DNA from: Chrysomallon squamiferum
Taxonomy: Eukaryota; Mollusca; Gastropoda; Neomphalida; Peltospiridae
Direction: 5' to 3'
Length of the DNA stretch: 64,000 nt
Assembly: GCA_012295275.1 (NCBI GenBank)
Contig: CM022679.1
Span: 2,520,116-2,584,115, forward strand
The notes beneath the pieces were generated by a model, which did no database searches, was not told where the DNA came from, and was given only the letters and a program-made list of their open reading frames with translations. The translations under genes and the position numbers were made by a program. Below, piece after piece: positions 28,422-42,119 of this stretch. Position 1 is the stretch's first letter; the number at the start of each line of letters is the position of its first letter.

Positions 28422-28652
28422 TGAGGACAAACCCCAAGAGGTTAGGAAAGCCACCATGGCTACTTCCAACGCTACACAGACCGTTTTGCACACGTCAAGC
28501 CTTGCGACGCCACCTACCAGAAGATCAAGGTCGAAGTCGCCTAAAAGACATCGTCAACATTCGGGCCATGATAAATCATCAGAGAAAGCAGCTTCTGTTC
28601 CTAGATATGCAGAAGAACAACCGTGTTTCCCAAGGGAACACCAGAACCCAGA
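28422..28652 (+). CDS. BAIAP3: BAIAP3 exon 1 (first coding exon, start ATG at 28456)
   Basis: The exon follows a ttttatttcag acceptor and ends at gtaagt. The ATG at 28456 sits in gccaccATGG, an exact Kozak consensus, so I take it as the start. The frame is also open upstream of it to the acceptor (12 codons), so an upstream coding exon cannot be excluded. The peptide is hydrophilic and Ser/Thr/Arg-rich, with [14 protein letters not shown], and is not recognisably conserved, as expected for the variable N-terminus of this family. It ends in phase 2 (GA), completed by the G of exon 2. The acceptor implies at least one upstream untranslated exon, which I could not identify. Confidence 0.8.
28450..28459 (+). 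promoter_or_regulatory. Perfect Kozak translation-start context
   Basis: The sequence gccaccATGG surrounds the predicted initiator Met of BAIAP3. Purine at -3 and G at +4 are both present, and all six upstream bases match the vertebrate consensus. This decides the start in an exon whose frame stays open further upstream. Confidence 0.75.
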
Positions 28653-28703
28653 GTAAGTGTTTAATGCATTTTATTATAGTTATTATTAACATTTCGGTGG
28701 CTT

Positions 28704-28742
<39 letters not shown>

Positions 28743-28917
28743 AAATTAGCAGTAAGGGAGGTAACTCGGAAAGACAGAAAAAATATCGACGTAGAGAAGA
28801 GAAAATGTATCTTAATTAGTACTATCATGAATACTTTAAGATAGAGAGTAAGATAAAGAACTCAGTAGAGTAACTTCGCGTGCGATTATAATACCTACGT
28901 TTAACGTTTAAACTTTG

Positions 28918-28954
<37 letters not shown>

Positions 28955-29273
28955 AACAAGAATAAATTTAATGTTCAAAAGAGAACATACATTTTTACTA
29001 ATAAAGATCACTGTTTCACTTTAATGTAAACAAATTATATAAAATAAAATGAATTTCTTTATAAATTTGAAAAACATTTTCTTGTAATTATTAATAATAA
29101 ATTGTATATCTGGATGCTTGTCCTCATCCAAAACATAATGTAATAGGTTTTTTAAGTTGTTTTAAAACCTTTATATAATTTGTTTTCAGTCTAACTTTCT
29201 GCTAATTACACAGTGTCATACATATTTCGAAGTCTTTTGTAATAAAACTGTTAAACACTGAATAAAACAAGAA

Positions 29274-29312
<39 letters not shown>

Positions 29313-30964
29313 TTTTTTTTTTTTTTTTTTTTTTTTCTGCTTTGGTGACATGCTTAAGTTGATGATGTTAAAACAACTAAATTCTCAGATCAGTTGGTGT
29401 GCATGAAAATAAAAAATTAGTTTGCTAAATAATTGAATATCTCTTCTGCTGGGAACTCTACCTGACATTTAATATTGAAAATTTTCTCCACTTGTTGCAT
29501 AATATGGCCGACTTGCTGATCATTTAATGGCAATGTCGTGTATGTTAAGATAATTTTCAATACAAAATGAATGAATATTTATGAAACAATACTTTAGAAG
29601 TTCAGAATATTTTACTGTTAACCTCTGCAGTTCTTTTAAATTCCTATTCACGTGAATGAGTAATCTCTTGTGTATTACATCAGATTTAAATAAGTCCATA
29701 GCTTTGCCTGGTTACTGTCTGTTTCTAACAAGGTTAAAATTGTATCCAGTAGATGGCAGCACATGTATACTTAAGGAAGAGGTTAAGCTTTATTAAGGTT
29801 TGATGTTTTTATAATATTCTTAAGAAAAAAGAAAACCTATGCCACCACTCTGTTAGCTTTGGTATGTTAATAAGGAGCAAATGATCTTTTATACAAGATA
29901 ACACATACCACAGTGTTTGACAGTTTAGCAACAGTGATTGGAATGGGAAAAGGTTGTATCCACATTTTCCTTCTGTGAGTCATAACTTGACAGTAAATGG
30001 ATGATTTTTAATTATTATTATTACTATTATTGTTGTTGTTACTGTTATTATTACATGCTAACATTCTTTCTCAGTATAATAACTAGAGTAGTCCAAATGG
30101 ATGATTTTCATTTATTTTATTATTTTAATAATTTTTTCTTTTTTTTTTTTTTTGCTTAATTTGTGTGTGTTTTATTATTTTAATTGATTTTTTTTTTTTC
30201 AACAACTCTAAATGATTAACATTCTTAAACAAATCCCTGGATTAAATTCCCCAGACAGGCGTACTTGAACTTTCAGAGGCTGTAAGCTAAGTTTATTTAA
30301 AATGGTTGATTGAAATCATTTTTGAAATGTCTGCAGTTTATGAGCTAATGTAGATCTTTGTCTTGTTCTAAAATTTCAAAAAACAACCTTTGTAAAACTT
30401 CATTTATAATTCATAGAATAGTATGCTATCTGTTGAGTGAATTTCAATATTCTTTTCTCTCTTTTTTTTTTTTTGCTGCAGCCATTTTTCTGGGATTTTT
30501 GTTTTTTAGTTTCTTGTTATATATATATATATAAAAACAACAACACACACTCACATATACAGGCATACACAAATACTCTTGCACACAAACATACAGCCAT
30601 ACACAAACACAAACACACTCGTACATACAAGGATACAGGCACACTCAAACATAAAAAATTATAAATTATCTTCAGAACTATTTTTTTACGTAAGAATACA
30701 GACATATTTTCTTTCAGGCCATTAACAGATCAATCAAAAAATGAGAACAACAAAAAAAAGGAACAATCATCAGAAATTCTAATTGCATGAACGAAAAAAA
30801 AGAAATAAAAAAAAAAAATAAAGGAGTGAAAGACAGTAATATGATATATAGTTTAAGCACATTCATGAAATGTGATACTTTGTGGGTTTGTTTTGTGTTT
30901 TGTACGGCAAAGATTTTAATTTAAAAAAAATTTAAATGAAATAATAATAATAAAAACTAAATAA

Positions 30965-31000
<36 letters not shown>

Positions 31001-33270
31001 AATTAAATAATTTAAAAAAAAAAAAAAATAAATAAAATAAAATAAAAATAATAACTAAACAAAAAATTAAAATTAAAAATTAAAATTAAAATTAAAAATA
31101 AACTAAAATACAATACAAGATTCCACCTTTTCACAAATATCCTTTAAAAGGTAAAATCTAATCAGCACTTTGCAAATATTTAAAAAAAAATATATAAAAA
31201 TAAAATTATTCCAAGAAATAATTATTATTTGAACAAACTCTGACCACACATCATATGTAGCTCCGAGATGCAAACAGCTAATTATGTCTTGTTAGAAATG
31301 TGTCACGAATGTGAGAAGAAAACAAATGACAATCATGCCAGCAGTAATATTTACTTAAATTATGTTGAAAGGGATCAATATTACAACTGTTAGTCTCTGT
31401 ATCAAAGTCAGGTAGAAAAGGCCAATTTATCTGCTAAGTGTCAGAGCTCTGAACAAGCAGATGTCAACTTCTAATTGATTTTTTTTTCTTCTTCTTCCTT
31501 GGAAAATTTTCTTCATATTTATTTTTTATTATTATTCTTTTTTAAAATTTTTACTGTTGTAAAAAAAGATAAAGATTTAATGGTAATCATGTGTTTGTTA
31601 CCAAAAAAAATGTGAAAAAAATGGAGTTATTTTTGGCAAGGTGTGAAACTGAACAAAATTAACATTTTTTTGGTGTGTGTTACTTGATGTCAGACGTCAG
31701 TTTAAAAGGAGTTGTGACAGTCGTTGTTTTTTACTTGCTCACCTTGATGTGGAAATAGACATCATGTACAGGTACGTAAACATTTACCTCAGGTATACCT
31801 GTTTATATTTTTATTATTTAAGTAAATAAACACTGCTATTCTAAAACTGAACTTTTTGTTTTAATTGAAGTGACATTTTCCAACGATTGCCATAGGCTGG
31901 AATTTATTAAATCATAAAATGAATGTAACTGAAACATCTTAAGCTTTCATTCAATTTAAAGAACACACAAAAGATGTCTATAATGTTACTTTATCAGTTT
32001 GGATAAAACTTACATAATGATGATTTTTGTCAAAAATTGTGTTAATGTTTGTATAATATTTTAGCACAGAAGTGAATGAGGGTTGTTAAAATATTGTTAG
32101 TACAGGTATCAACATGATGAGTATTTCACTAATGGTGTGCGTGCATCAGTTTGGCTATAACTTTACTAATGAAGATTTTTAATGAAGAAAACTATTGAAT
32201 ATTATTTGTGTGATACTTTACCATGGAATGAAGGTTTGTTAGAATATTATTAGACTACATAACACAATGCCTAGTTTTTCTTTTACAGTGTACACATGTC
32301 AATTAAACTTTCCTAATGAAGCTTTTTAATGATGAAAGCTGATTATGTATGTGATACTGTAGCAGGGAAAAGAATGAAGAGTTATATGAATATTATCAAA
32401 TTACATAACAAGATGGTGTTAGTTTCTCTGACAGTGTACACTCAGCTAATGATATATCTGTGTTCAGAATATCTGTCACAGTCAGATGTTATATTTCTGT
32501 TTATTATTAGTTGTTTGTTGAACTCTTCATGTAAAATGAATGCTGATGTGAATGCAGAGTAACATCTAATGTAGGTGATGAAATGAAAGTTGCTGATACT
32601 TTATGAACGTCCCTTTAACAGACAGTTAATTTACTCCCTTTGCATGATGTTTCATGTAGGGATGTCTGAAAATGTAAGAAATGGTAAACAAAGGTTGGTC
32701 ATGGATTAGATGAAGTATGTCAGGCTTACCTGCTACACATTTGTAAATATTTCTCATTCATTTAATATTTCTTGTGTGTTCTGCAACCTCATACACACCA
32801 ATGAAATTATGCAATATATTTTGATTCATAAACATTTAATTATTTATTTATTATCTTTGTTTGTTTGTTCATTTGTTAATCAGTCATTTAATAAATTAGT
32901 TAGATAATTATTTGCTTATTAGTTTGTTTGTATAGTGTATGAAATAAATGAAGTATAAATTGAGTTATGTTAGCAATGTGAACTGCAGTGTTTGTTATTT
33001 ACAGTGAATCATGTCACCTCTCCCATACAAATTGTAACACAGTGTGCACTGCCAAATCATTCTGTTTGTAGTCAAACGTATTAAAGTTGAATTAGTGACA
33101 TTTTAATACTAGTGAATATTTGATGTTGTTTATGATTTATCCCACTTTGTTTTCATTATAGTATGTAACTACTTCAGAAAGTTTAGAGGAATGGTTCCTT
33201 CCTGCCTCACACCTGTTATACATGTGTCGTATTCATGAGTTTTTAAACCTAGTTATCTGTCTTAAAGTTG

Positions 33271-33306
<36 letters not shown>

Positions 33307-33560
33307 TCGTTTATTGACCCCACAGTTTTTGACTCTAAGCTATTTTAATTGTTGTGGATTCATTTCTTACAGGAAAAGAATCTTTAATCTGAAATCAGTC
33401 ACATTTCCAGTGACACCTTCACTGTTGACAGTTTTATAAGATCAAACAGCCACAAAATTAAACTTACCCAAGTAGAAATTGATTTTGTGTGGCATTCTGT
33501 CACTTTTAATTCATCTGTAAGAATATCTGAGTAATGGCCTGCAGTTGTTTTTTCCCTTTA

Positions 33561-33641
<81 letters not shown>

Positions 33642-34116
33642 CTGTGTCTCTGTATTTATTGCCTTGATGTATCCAGCTTATTATTTTCAGGACTAATGTG
33701 TTCTGTAGTGGTACTTACACACATGTTGCCCTTAATTTAAAATTGTGTCCTTTGTGTCAGCATTGATGATGCTTTCTCTAAACTTCTTAAAATGGCTGTC
33801 ACTTTAAAATTGAATGATTGACACTTGAGGTTGCTTAAAACATGCTCTGCAGAATGTCAAGGGATTTGACATTCAAACTCTTATTGAGTTTCTTTTTATC
33901 CATTTTCAGTGTAATTATTTACTCAAATTTGATGTTTTGTGTGGTAAATAATTTATAAAGAAATAAAAGTTACATTGTTGAGGGGGGGAGAAAGAAACAT
34001 GTTGTATTTTTGTAACAAACTTTTAAGATTTTGGAAATACTTTAAAATGGTTAAGGAAAATCTGACACTGCTTTATATTTCCTACCTTTTATTGTTATTG
34101 TTATTGTTATTGTTAA

Positions 34117-34155
<39 letters not shown>

Positions 34156-37100
34156 AGTATTACATCATTATTTTTTTTATTATTATTATTATTATTATTA
34201 AAAGTATTATTATTAAGTATTTTATTTTTAATTCAATTTTCTGAATATTAAAATGGTTACATACTGGAATCTAATAGTATTTTAAAAATATTACACATTA
34301 TCATATAGTCATTAATATAAAATATTTTAATTTGTTTGTTTTTTTATAACGAAACTTGAGAAGAAAAACCAGCTCCAACACAACATACATTTTCCAGATT
34401 TCAGGAAAGAATCTGTTATTCACATCCTCACATTAATATAAAAATCTATAGTTGAGTCGTTTATAATTGATTTGGATGTGTATTACTACTGTTTGAGTGG
34501 TGAATGGCCCTTGTAGTTATACCAAAGAGGAATGACCTTCAGTCTTTGGTTTCTTAGACAACATGTAACACTGACATTTGACAGTAGTGTAGTTCAGTGA
34601 TCTAGTGGTTAGAGTACAGCGTGAGGTCAGATAGATAATAGGATCAGGTCTCACAAATGACCTGTTGGGCTGTTTCTAAACAAGTCAGTGCCCCACAGTA
34701 GTTTACCAAAGGCCATAATATGTATACTCTCCTGTCGTGTTAACTGAAGAAAAAACCACCAACATAGCCTTAGTTAGTGCCTATGAGAGGGAATCCAGCC
34801 AATATTTTGTTCTGGGGTCCAAGAGCTACAAAGGGCCCCCAGGCAACCATTTAACATCCATCCCCCTCAAGAACAAGCACTTTCCACTACCCTCAGTCCA
34901 ACATACACTTACATTCACACACACTAACATTCTATACTTAACATACAACACTTACATCTTTTTATTAGTATTTTGAGAAAAATCTTTGCCTGCTTCAGGA
35001 CCTCAAATAGGTCTTGTATTGCCTTGCAAAATTTGTCTTGGAGGCCCTGGCTTTAGTACAGGTGATTGCATCTCATTATATTATACTATCATCTCAGTGA
35101 GAAGGTGCATACAAAAGTTCCTTTACTGCTAACTGAAAAAAACAACTTCAAAAACCCCACCAAAACAAACAACTGCAAAATCTACAGCAAAATAGTCTTG
35201 GTATAACTGATTTCATCTCCACATCAGTATAGTATATTATAATCTGCTGTCTGTGAGAAGGTGCTTACAAAAGATTCTTTACTGCTAACTGGAAATATAA
35301 CACACAAAAACAGAGCCTTAGCACAGCTGATTTTATCTCACTTTCAGTAAAGTCCTTAATCATATGTGTGAGATTATAAAATTCAGTTCAAGTGGAATCT
35401 AGTGTCTTGAGTATCTCACAAAAAAAAAAAATTCTTTCTTCTTTTTATCAAGATGTAACTGAACTGTCTAACACCTGCTGAAACCATGTTTTATAATTAC
35501 AGTTTTTTTGCTTGAGTTTAACCAGTGTCTAAATAAACAAGAGAACTGTGTACACATTATATCAACAAAACAGCTGTTTGTGTGACCAGAGGCTTATCTA
35601 TCACCTTGTTAACACATAGGTGTTCTGCTCATTACAGCTTGTATACAGGTAAATGCTTGAGTTATAACTGTTATGTCTTTCTTTCTCAGGGTACAGGAGT
35701 CTGATGGAAATTTCTTTGAGAGTTTCACTGCATTGGCATGGCGACAGGAGAACAAAAGACTCCGATTGGCCAGCATGGTAAGTTAGTTACTAATTTATTT
35801 ACTTTTCTGAAAATAATCAAAATCATTTGTCATCCACCATTTTGGAAGTTAAGGACAATTTTTAGAATTTCTTTAGCATGTTGTCTAAATTAGAAATTAA
35901 AAATAGATTTTACAATAATAAATAAACTCATAAGGCAATATGAAGATTAACTTTGTTGTTGTTGTTGTTGATGTTATTTCATAGAAAGAATTATAGAAAG
36001 AAATAATGATGAGTAAAAATCTGTATTAAACTGTCATATCACTGATTTTTATAGACATTTCTATTTCTGTTTGTTAATGTCAGGATAACACTGAAAAATT
36101 TATCTAATGTTAATATTTTATTGTCAAACTTTATGATTAGTAAAGGCTGGTTTGAGAAATACATAAAACAACTTGGATGTATTGAAAAATATATGTCATA
36201 CAAAATGAGCACATTAAATTTCATTATTATATACATGGATGTCTCAGAACTGAAAAAAAAAACAAGTCTAAAAAATAAAATAATAAAATAAAATAAAAAA
36301 CAATGTAAAAAAAATTTGAGAAATTCCTTTCAAGCTCTCTGAACATGTCTACAAAACCGAAGAAAGGAAATTATTACTTGTATTCTAAGTGTTAATTTTG
36401 TGTTGTCAATATTTTAAATCTAATCTAAAATGTCAACATCAATACACAACTAATGGCTACTTCTTTCTCAGCTGTTGACATGAACCAGTTGACACTGACA
36501 TCTTTCAATTTTCTTTAATTTGGTGATGAAGAATTTCCACTTTGGTTTGTTGTGAGAAAACACTGACTAACATTCATAACAAAAAAATTAAATACTTTTT
36601 TTCTTCCCCTTTATTTAATAAACTACAAGAACAGTTCAGTCAGTTTGTTACAAATGACTGTAAGTCTACAATTCCTGACTGTCTTTTATCTTATTTAGCA
36701 TAAAAAGGTTTCTTAAAAAACAAAAGTCTCTATTGTTCAGCATAACTGAAAACAAATCTGATAAACACTATGAGATCAGTTCATTTGATTTCCTACAAAT
36801 AGCCATGAATGTCTTACATTTTACAATTTCTGATAAAAGTCTTTAGTTTATTGAACTGTCTGTCTTATTTAAAACAAAATCTTTTGTTAATACAAAATTC
36901 TCTAAATTCAGCGTAACTGAAAACCAGAGAATTCTTCATTTTATATCCTTCAAATAGCTGTGAATGTCAAACAGAATAATTTCTGACAAAGTCTTTAGAA
37001 AAAAAAAATTAAATTAAAAAAAAAAGAATTACTATGTCTTTTGTTAAGACAAAAGTCTGTTTTGTTTTGCATAACTAACAAAATCATGAGATCAGATAAT

Positions 37101-38190
37101 TTTGTTTACTTTAATCTGCTACAAATGTTCATTTGATTTCCTACAAATAACTGCAAATGTCATACAGTAAAATAGATAAAAATTTTTTTTTTTTCTTTTT
37201 TCATATCTGTATAATTTTGTTAAGACAAAAATCGGTTTTGTTTAGCCTAAATTAAAACATATCTGGCAATACCAGTGAGACCAGTTCATTTCGTTTCCAA
37301 TAATCAGCTGTAGATGTGAAATATTTAGTTAATATTTTCATAATGATGTCACTACAAGGATTAAAATGTTTTATCTTCAGTTACTGGGTGTGTAGATAAA
37401 TCTACTATCAAATCTCCAGAGAACAGTGTTCCAGTTAGCAATAACTAATATCTTATATTTACCATACCACAGACTGGAACATGTACACTATGATATTTGA
37501 AGCAAGCATGAGACATTGGTTGGAATGGAATAATTTTTGTTCACTGAATAAAAAGAAATGTTTTGTTTATTAGTGCACACACAGAAATATTATAATTATT
37601 AGTACTACTACCACCACCACTACTAATAGTGCTACTGCCATTACTATCAATATTTCTATTATTTATCACAGATTCAAGAAACTAATCATAATCTTAATTG
37701 ATTTTCAATAAAAATGATTTCACTTCAGTAATTTAATATTGTTTTAAAGCATTATTTTCTCAAGGGAGTTTTTTTTTTTATTAATGAAATAAAAAATTTA
37801 AAAAAAATTAAATTAAATATCTGTTCTTAGAGAAAATTTGGTAAAAAGAAAGTATATTAATTTTCAAGGTTAAAAAAAAATTTGAATGTCATTTGTTAAA
37901 AAAGAAATATTGTGATCTGTTTTAAGGCCAGTCATACAGAGAGTTTAGATTTGTTTTAATCAAATGCAGAAATATAATATTAAAAATGTTGGATTATGTT
38001 GCTGGTTTTGTAAAATTGGACCTTAAAAGCAGAATTTTACAATTCCAGTTTTCATTTTGTCTTTTGTAAAGAAGATAAATTTGGGTTAAAATAAAATATT
38101 TGTTCATAAACAAAATTCATTGACTTATCCCATTAATTTTTTTTTATTAAAAAAAATATGGAGTTAATAACAGTTATCTTTTTTTCTTCT

Positions 38191-38226
<36 letters not shown>

Positions 38227-41200
38227 TGTAATGTTCATCAGTATTTTCTATGAATTTTCCTGTTTGGATATTTTCTGAATGTTACAATCACAATCCCTGA
38301 CTGATAATTTGTGCAGTAGACATGCATGAGGAATTTTCACATTCGGAAGAACTGACTAGGGACTGGTGCTTACGGAGCAATGACATTTTAACAACCTGTC
38401 CACTGGGTCCAGCACAGCATAGAAATGACAATGAGAGAACATGAACGAGTTATCATTGATATTAAACATTCACTGGAAACATCCTTAGACTTGCTTTCAG
38501 TGACATTGAAGTAAATTATCATTGATATTAAACATTCACTGGAAACATCCTTAGACTTGCTTTCAGTGACATTGAAGTAAATTATCATTGATATTAAACT
38601 TTCATTGGAAACATCCTTATACTTGCTTTCAGTGACATTGAAGTAAATTATCATTGATATTAAACATTCATTGGAAACATCCTTAGACTTGCTTTCAGTG
38701 ACATTGAAGTAAATTATCATTGATATTAAACTTTCATTGGAAATATTCTTAGACTTGCTTTCAGTGATATTGAAGTAAAGTTGACATATATGACCCACAC
38801 AAACTGAAAGTGTGTGACTTTCTCCAGTTATAATTGCTCGCCTTGTTGTTATAAAGATGGTGTTAGTAGTAGTCCATTAGTGAGATGTTTGAAATTACAC
38901 ACATCTGAAAGTACTAATTAATGTCTGAGTAGAACTGATTAGTGTTAATATTGTAGGTCAGTATCAGTGTGTAAGAGAAACAGTGTAAATGGATATACAA
39001 TAGTAAGTAATTACATTGTAATAAAGGCTGATCATCATTTGTGCTTCTAAATGTAAAATAAAGTTCAGTGTGTATTTGTATAATTATATCTCAGAATGGT
39101 TTGTGTTAACAACAATATTTCATTTTTGTTTTATTTATTTATTTTATTTTATTTTATTTTATTTTATTTTATTTTATTTATTTGTTGTAATAATGAAAAA
39201 AATATATAGACTTTCTGCTCCCGTTCCAAGAACTGCATTTTCAGTTTATTTTAACAGTATATATCTTTTATATCTTTTCTTCCACACTTAAGAAAACAGT
39301 TGGCTTTTTGTGGGAAACCTCTGACAAGAACAGGTAACTCTAAATGATCACCAGGAACTTGACCTGTCATTATTAAATCTTAAGTGCACTTTTGCCATTA
39401 AATCAAGATTAGAACCTTCAAAAACAGAACAGATAAACTTTATAATTTTTTTTTTTTTTTTTTTTGAAGGACAACAGGTGGCTATTGATAAATAGAAATA
39501 TGGCTGCCAGTGTTTGGTAACTTTTAATTCTCAAAATATTACTGTAAGATGATTACCAAAAATAATTTGAGAAATAGCATAATTAAAAATAATGATAACA
39601 ACAATAATATTAATAATGAGAAGAAGAGAAGGTGAAGAAACTAAAAGTTTTCAAACCAAACATGCTCCAGTTTTTAACTTAAAACTAGATTTAACACTAA
39701 TAATGAAAAACAAGTTGTTGTTTATTAATTTCCTTTTTTTTTTTTCTTATTTTTTTTACACAAGAAAGTTTGTTAATTTTATTGATAAATTTAATTCTGC
39801 CAAACTGTCATGGCAGTTTGCCATGCTTGGCAGCAGAACTGCCTACTCACAATTGAGATTGATGATGATGATAGCAGTAGTTGTTCAATGGAAGGATGTA
39901 GATGAATGATAAACAACATATTTCAGTTGACGTGAATGATACATCTGTTATTACAGATTGATAAAGAAAGTTTACATTACATGACCAATCAAATTAAAAC
40001 ACATAGTCAGTGAAAATTATTGGTTTTAGCAGATGATCTTGTCTGGGTCATTACATAATGTGTTATGTTTGGTCTTCCATCAATGATTAAACTGAGGTAT
40101 TATATCTCTGATAAAGCCATTAATATAGCAGACACACTGAAATAATGTTTTATAATGTTTGACATACTGTTTGATTAATTTATATTGTTTAAATTAATGT
40201 TCGTCACATGGTTTTTCATAATGCAGACTTTTGCAGTGATTTTCTTTCTGTGCAAGCAGGATTGGGGGAAAGAGCTAATTTTTTTATCTTTAAGGGAAAT
40301 GTTTTTTTTAAAAGAATTCAGAAATAGATAAAATATTCAATACTTGAACAGCCATTAGGTTAGGAAAAAAAACAGAAAATTTTGTTTGTTTTGTTATCAT
40401 TTGGTACCAGCTGAAGCCATTTTTTTATGTTAGTTCTTTTGGGAAATAATTTTAATAGAATTCTTAGTAAATTTAATTTAAAAAAAAAAAAAATTAAATT
40501 ATTTTTGTTAATAGAAGTGACATATAAAAGTGAGTTAACCTTGTTTTTGTTTTGTTTCATGATGAAAATCTGAATTTTCAAAGTACTGTTTAACATGGAC
40601 ATTTTTATTTCTTTCATTATTATTACTTTATTTTTGTATAGTTTGTGGATGAAAGTTTTAATTTTCAAACTGTCAGTTTATATTGCAGTTTTATACATGT
40701 ACGTATATCACATTCCATCTTCGATCTTTGAAAATCGAACATCAAAGTCTTACAAGCAGTTCATTTCTTTCATGTTAAGGGAAACGTTGTTTTTAGTATT
40801 ATTATTTTTCACTTTATAGTTTTTGATCTGATTACCCTCTGTCTTGTGTTCATTACAAGAAAACAGCTTCTATTGTCCTTGTTCTGTGCTACAGCTTTAT
40901 TGTGTTCGATGATGACTGATACTTATTCTCTAACTATGGCATTGGTAATGTGATAAGCTCAAAGAACCGACTTCTAGTATGAATGACCTATTGTTGATGT
41001 GGCAAATTATTCCAGCATAAGCTGAAATTGCCAGGATTTGTAGCAATTTTACTGTCGCCTGGTGAAACAGTTTTCCCCTGAGAATGTTAGTGTTCATTAA
41101 CGTATTGGTGTAAGAAGCCTAGGGCCAGTTTTATGCAGATAGAATTTCTTATGTCATCTAGATCACCAGCCAGAAATAACATCACTAGACAATTTATTAA

Positions 41201-42088
41201 AATAAACTCTACTTTCTAAAGAATATAGTGAAATGTTTGCTAAAAATGAACTCTACTTTCTAATGAATCGAGGTGAATTACTCAAATGAATTGCACTTTC
41301 TGATGAATTGTTGTCTAATGGAATGTTATTAAAATAAAATTTACTTTCTAAGTAGATAATCAAGCGAAATCGTTACTGAAATAAAATCTGTTTTCTAAAA
41401 CGATAATCTAATCAAATGTTTTCTAAATTAAAACCTATTTTCTAAAGAATCTAGTTAAATGTTTACTAAAATAAACTCTGCTTTCTGAAGAATCTACTGA
41501 AGTGTTTACTAAACAGTCTAAACAGTCTAGTGAAAACATTTCTAAAGTCTGTTGAAATCATACTTTAATATACTCTACTGTTCAAAGAATCTAGTGAAAT
41601 GTTTAATAAAATAAAACCCACTTTCTAGACAATCTAGTGAAATAATTCATAAAATAAAACCACTTTCAACAAAAACTAAACTACAGATTAAAATGTGTCA
41701 CAGTGATAAAATAAAATAAAATAAGATAAAGGAATCCTATTTATTAGAAGTTTATTTATTTTTTTTACTTCTGTACAGTTCTAAACTTCATTGCCCCAAC
41801 TTGTTACTTACTAACCTTTTCTGTCCTTTGTATAAAATATTATAAACAGTATCACAAACAAAATAGAAATAAATATTTTCATTTTTTGATTTTGATTTCT
41901 TTTTTTTTCAGGATGACAAGAACACGGAAAGGCCGACTCCCTCTGAACTGCAGTTTGCTGCTAAACCGAAAACCCACCAGCTGAGTAAAAAAGAGGTAAT
42001 TTATATAATTACCACTTCAAACATTTCTAATGGGTTCCGCAAATCACAACAAAAGAATTGTTTTTTGAATCAGGAGACATTTTTTATT

Positions 42089-42119
<31 letters not shown>

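Larger units (their letters stand above)
28653..35689 (+). other. BAIAP3 intron 1 (about 7.0 kb)
   Basis: No further exon is required between exons 1 and 2, since the phases fit directly. Contents: poly-A at 28,707-28,740, TA run at 28,924-28,952, ATT/poly-T at 29,278-29,337, CA tract at 30,540-30,650, A-rich low complexity at 30,920-31,110, tandem repeats at 31,960-32,460, GA at 33,278-33,302, TC at 33,566-33,638, ATT at 34,088-34,215, and SINE pieces at 34.59-35.30 kb. A possible alternative terminal exon lies at 30,718-30,789. Confidence 0.8.
35778..41911 (+). other. BAIAP3 intron 2 (about 6.1 kb)
   Basis: Contents are AT-rich DNA with very few CpG, degenerate repeats at 36,630-37,330, a poly-T tract at 38,190-38,224, a perfect-period 66-bp minisatellite at 38,440-38,785, (TTTTA)n at 39,140-39,185 and a minisatellite at 41,190-41,680. 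No additional exon is needed for phase. Confidence 0.85.

Noticed and set aside
28422-28455. Coding sequence upstream of the Kozak ATG in exon 1
   Set aside because: The frame is open but short, and the perfect Kozak ATG is the more economical start. No upstream coding exon with a matching phase was recognised.
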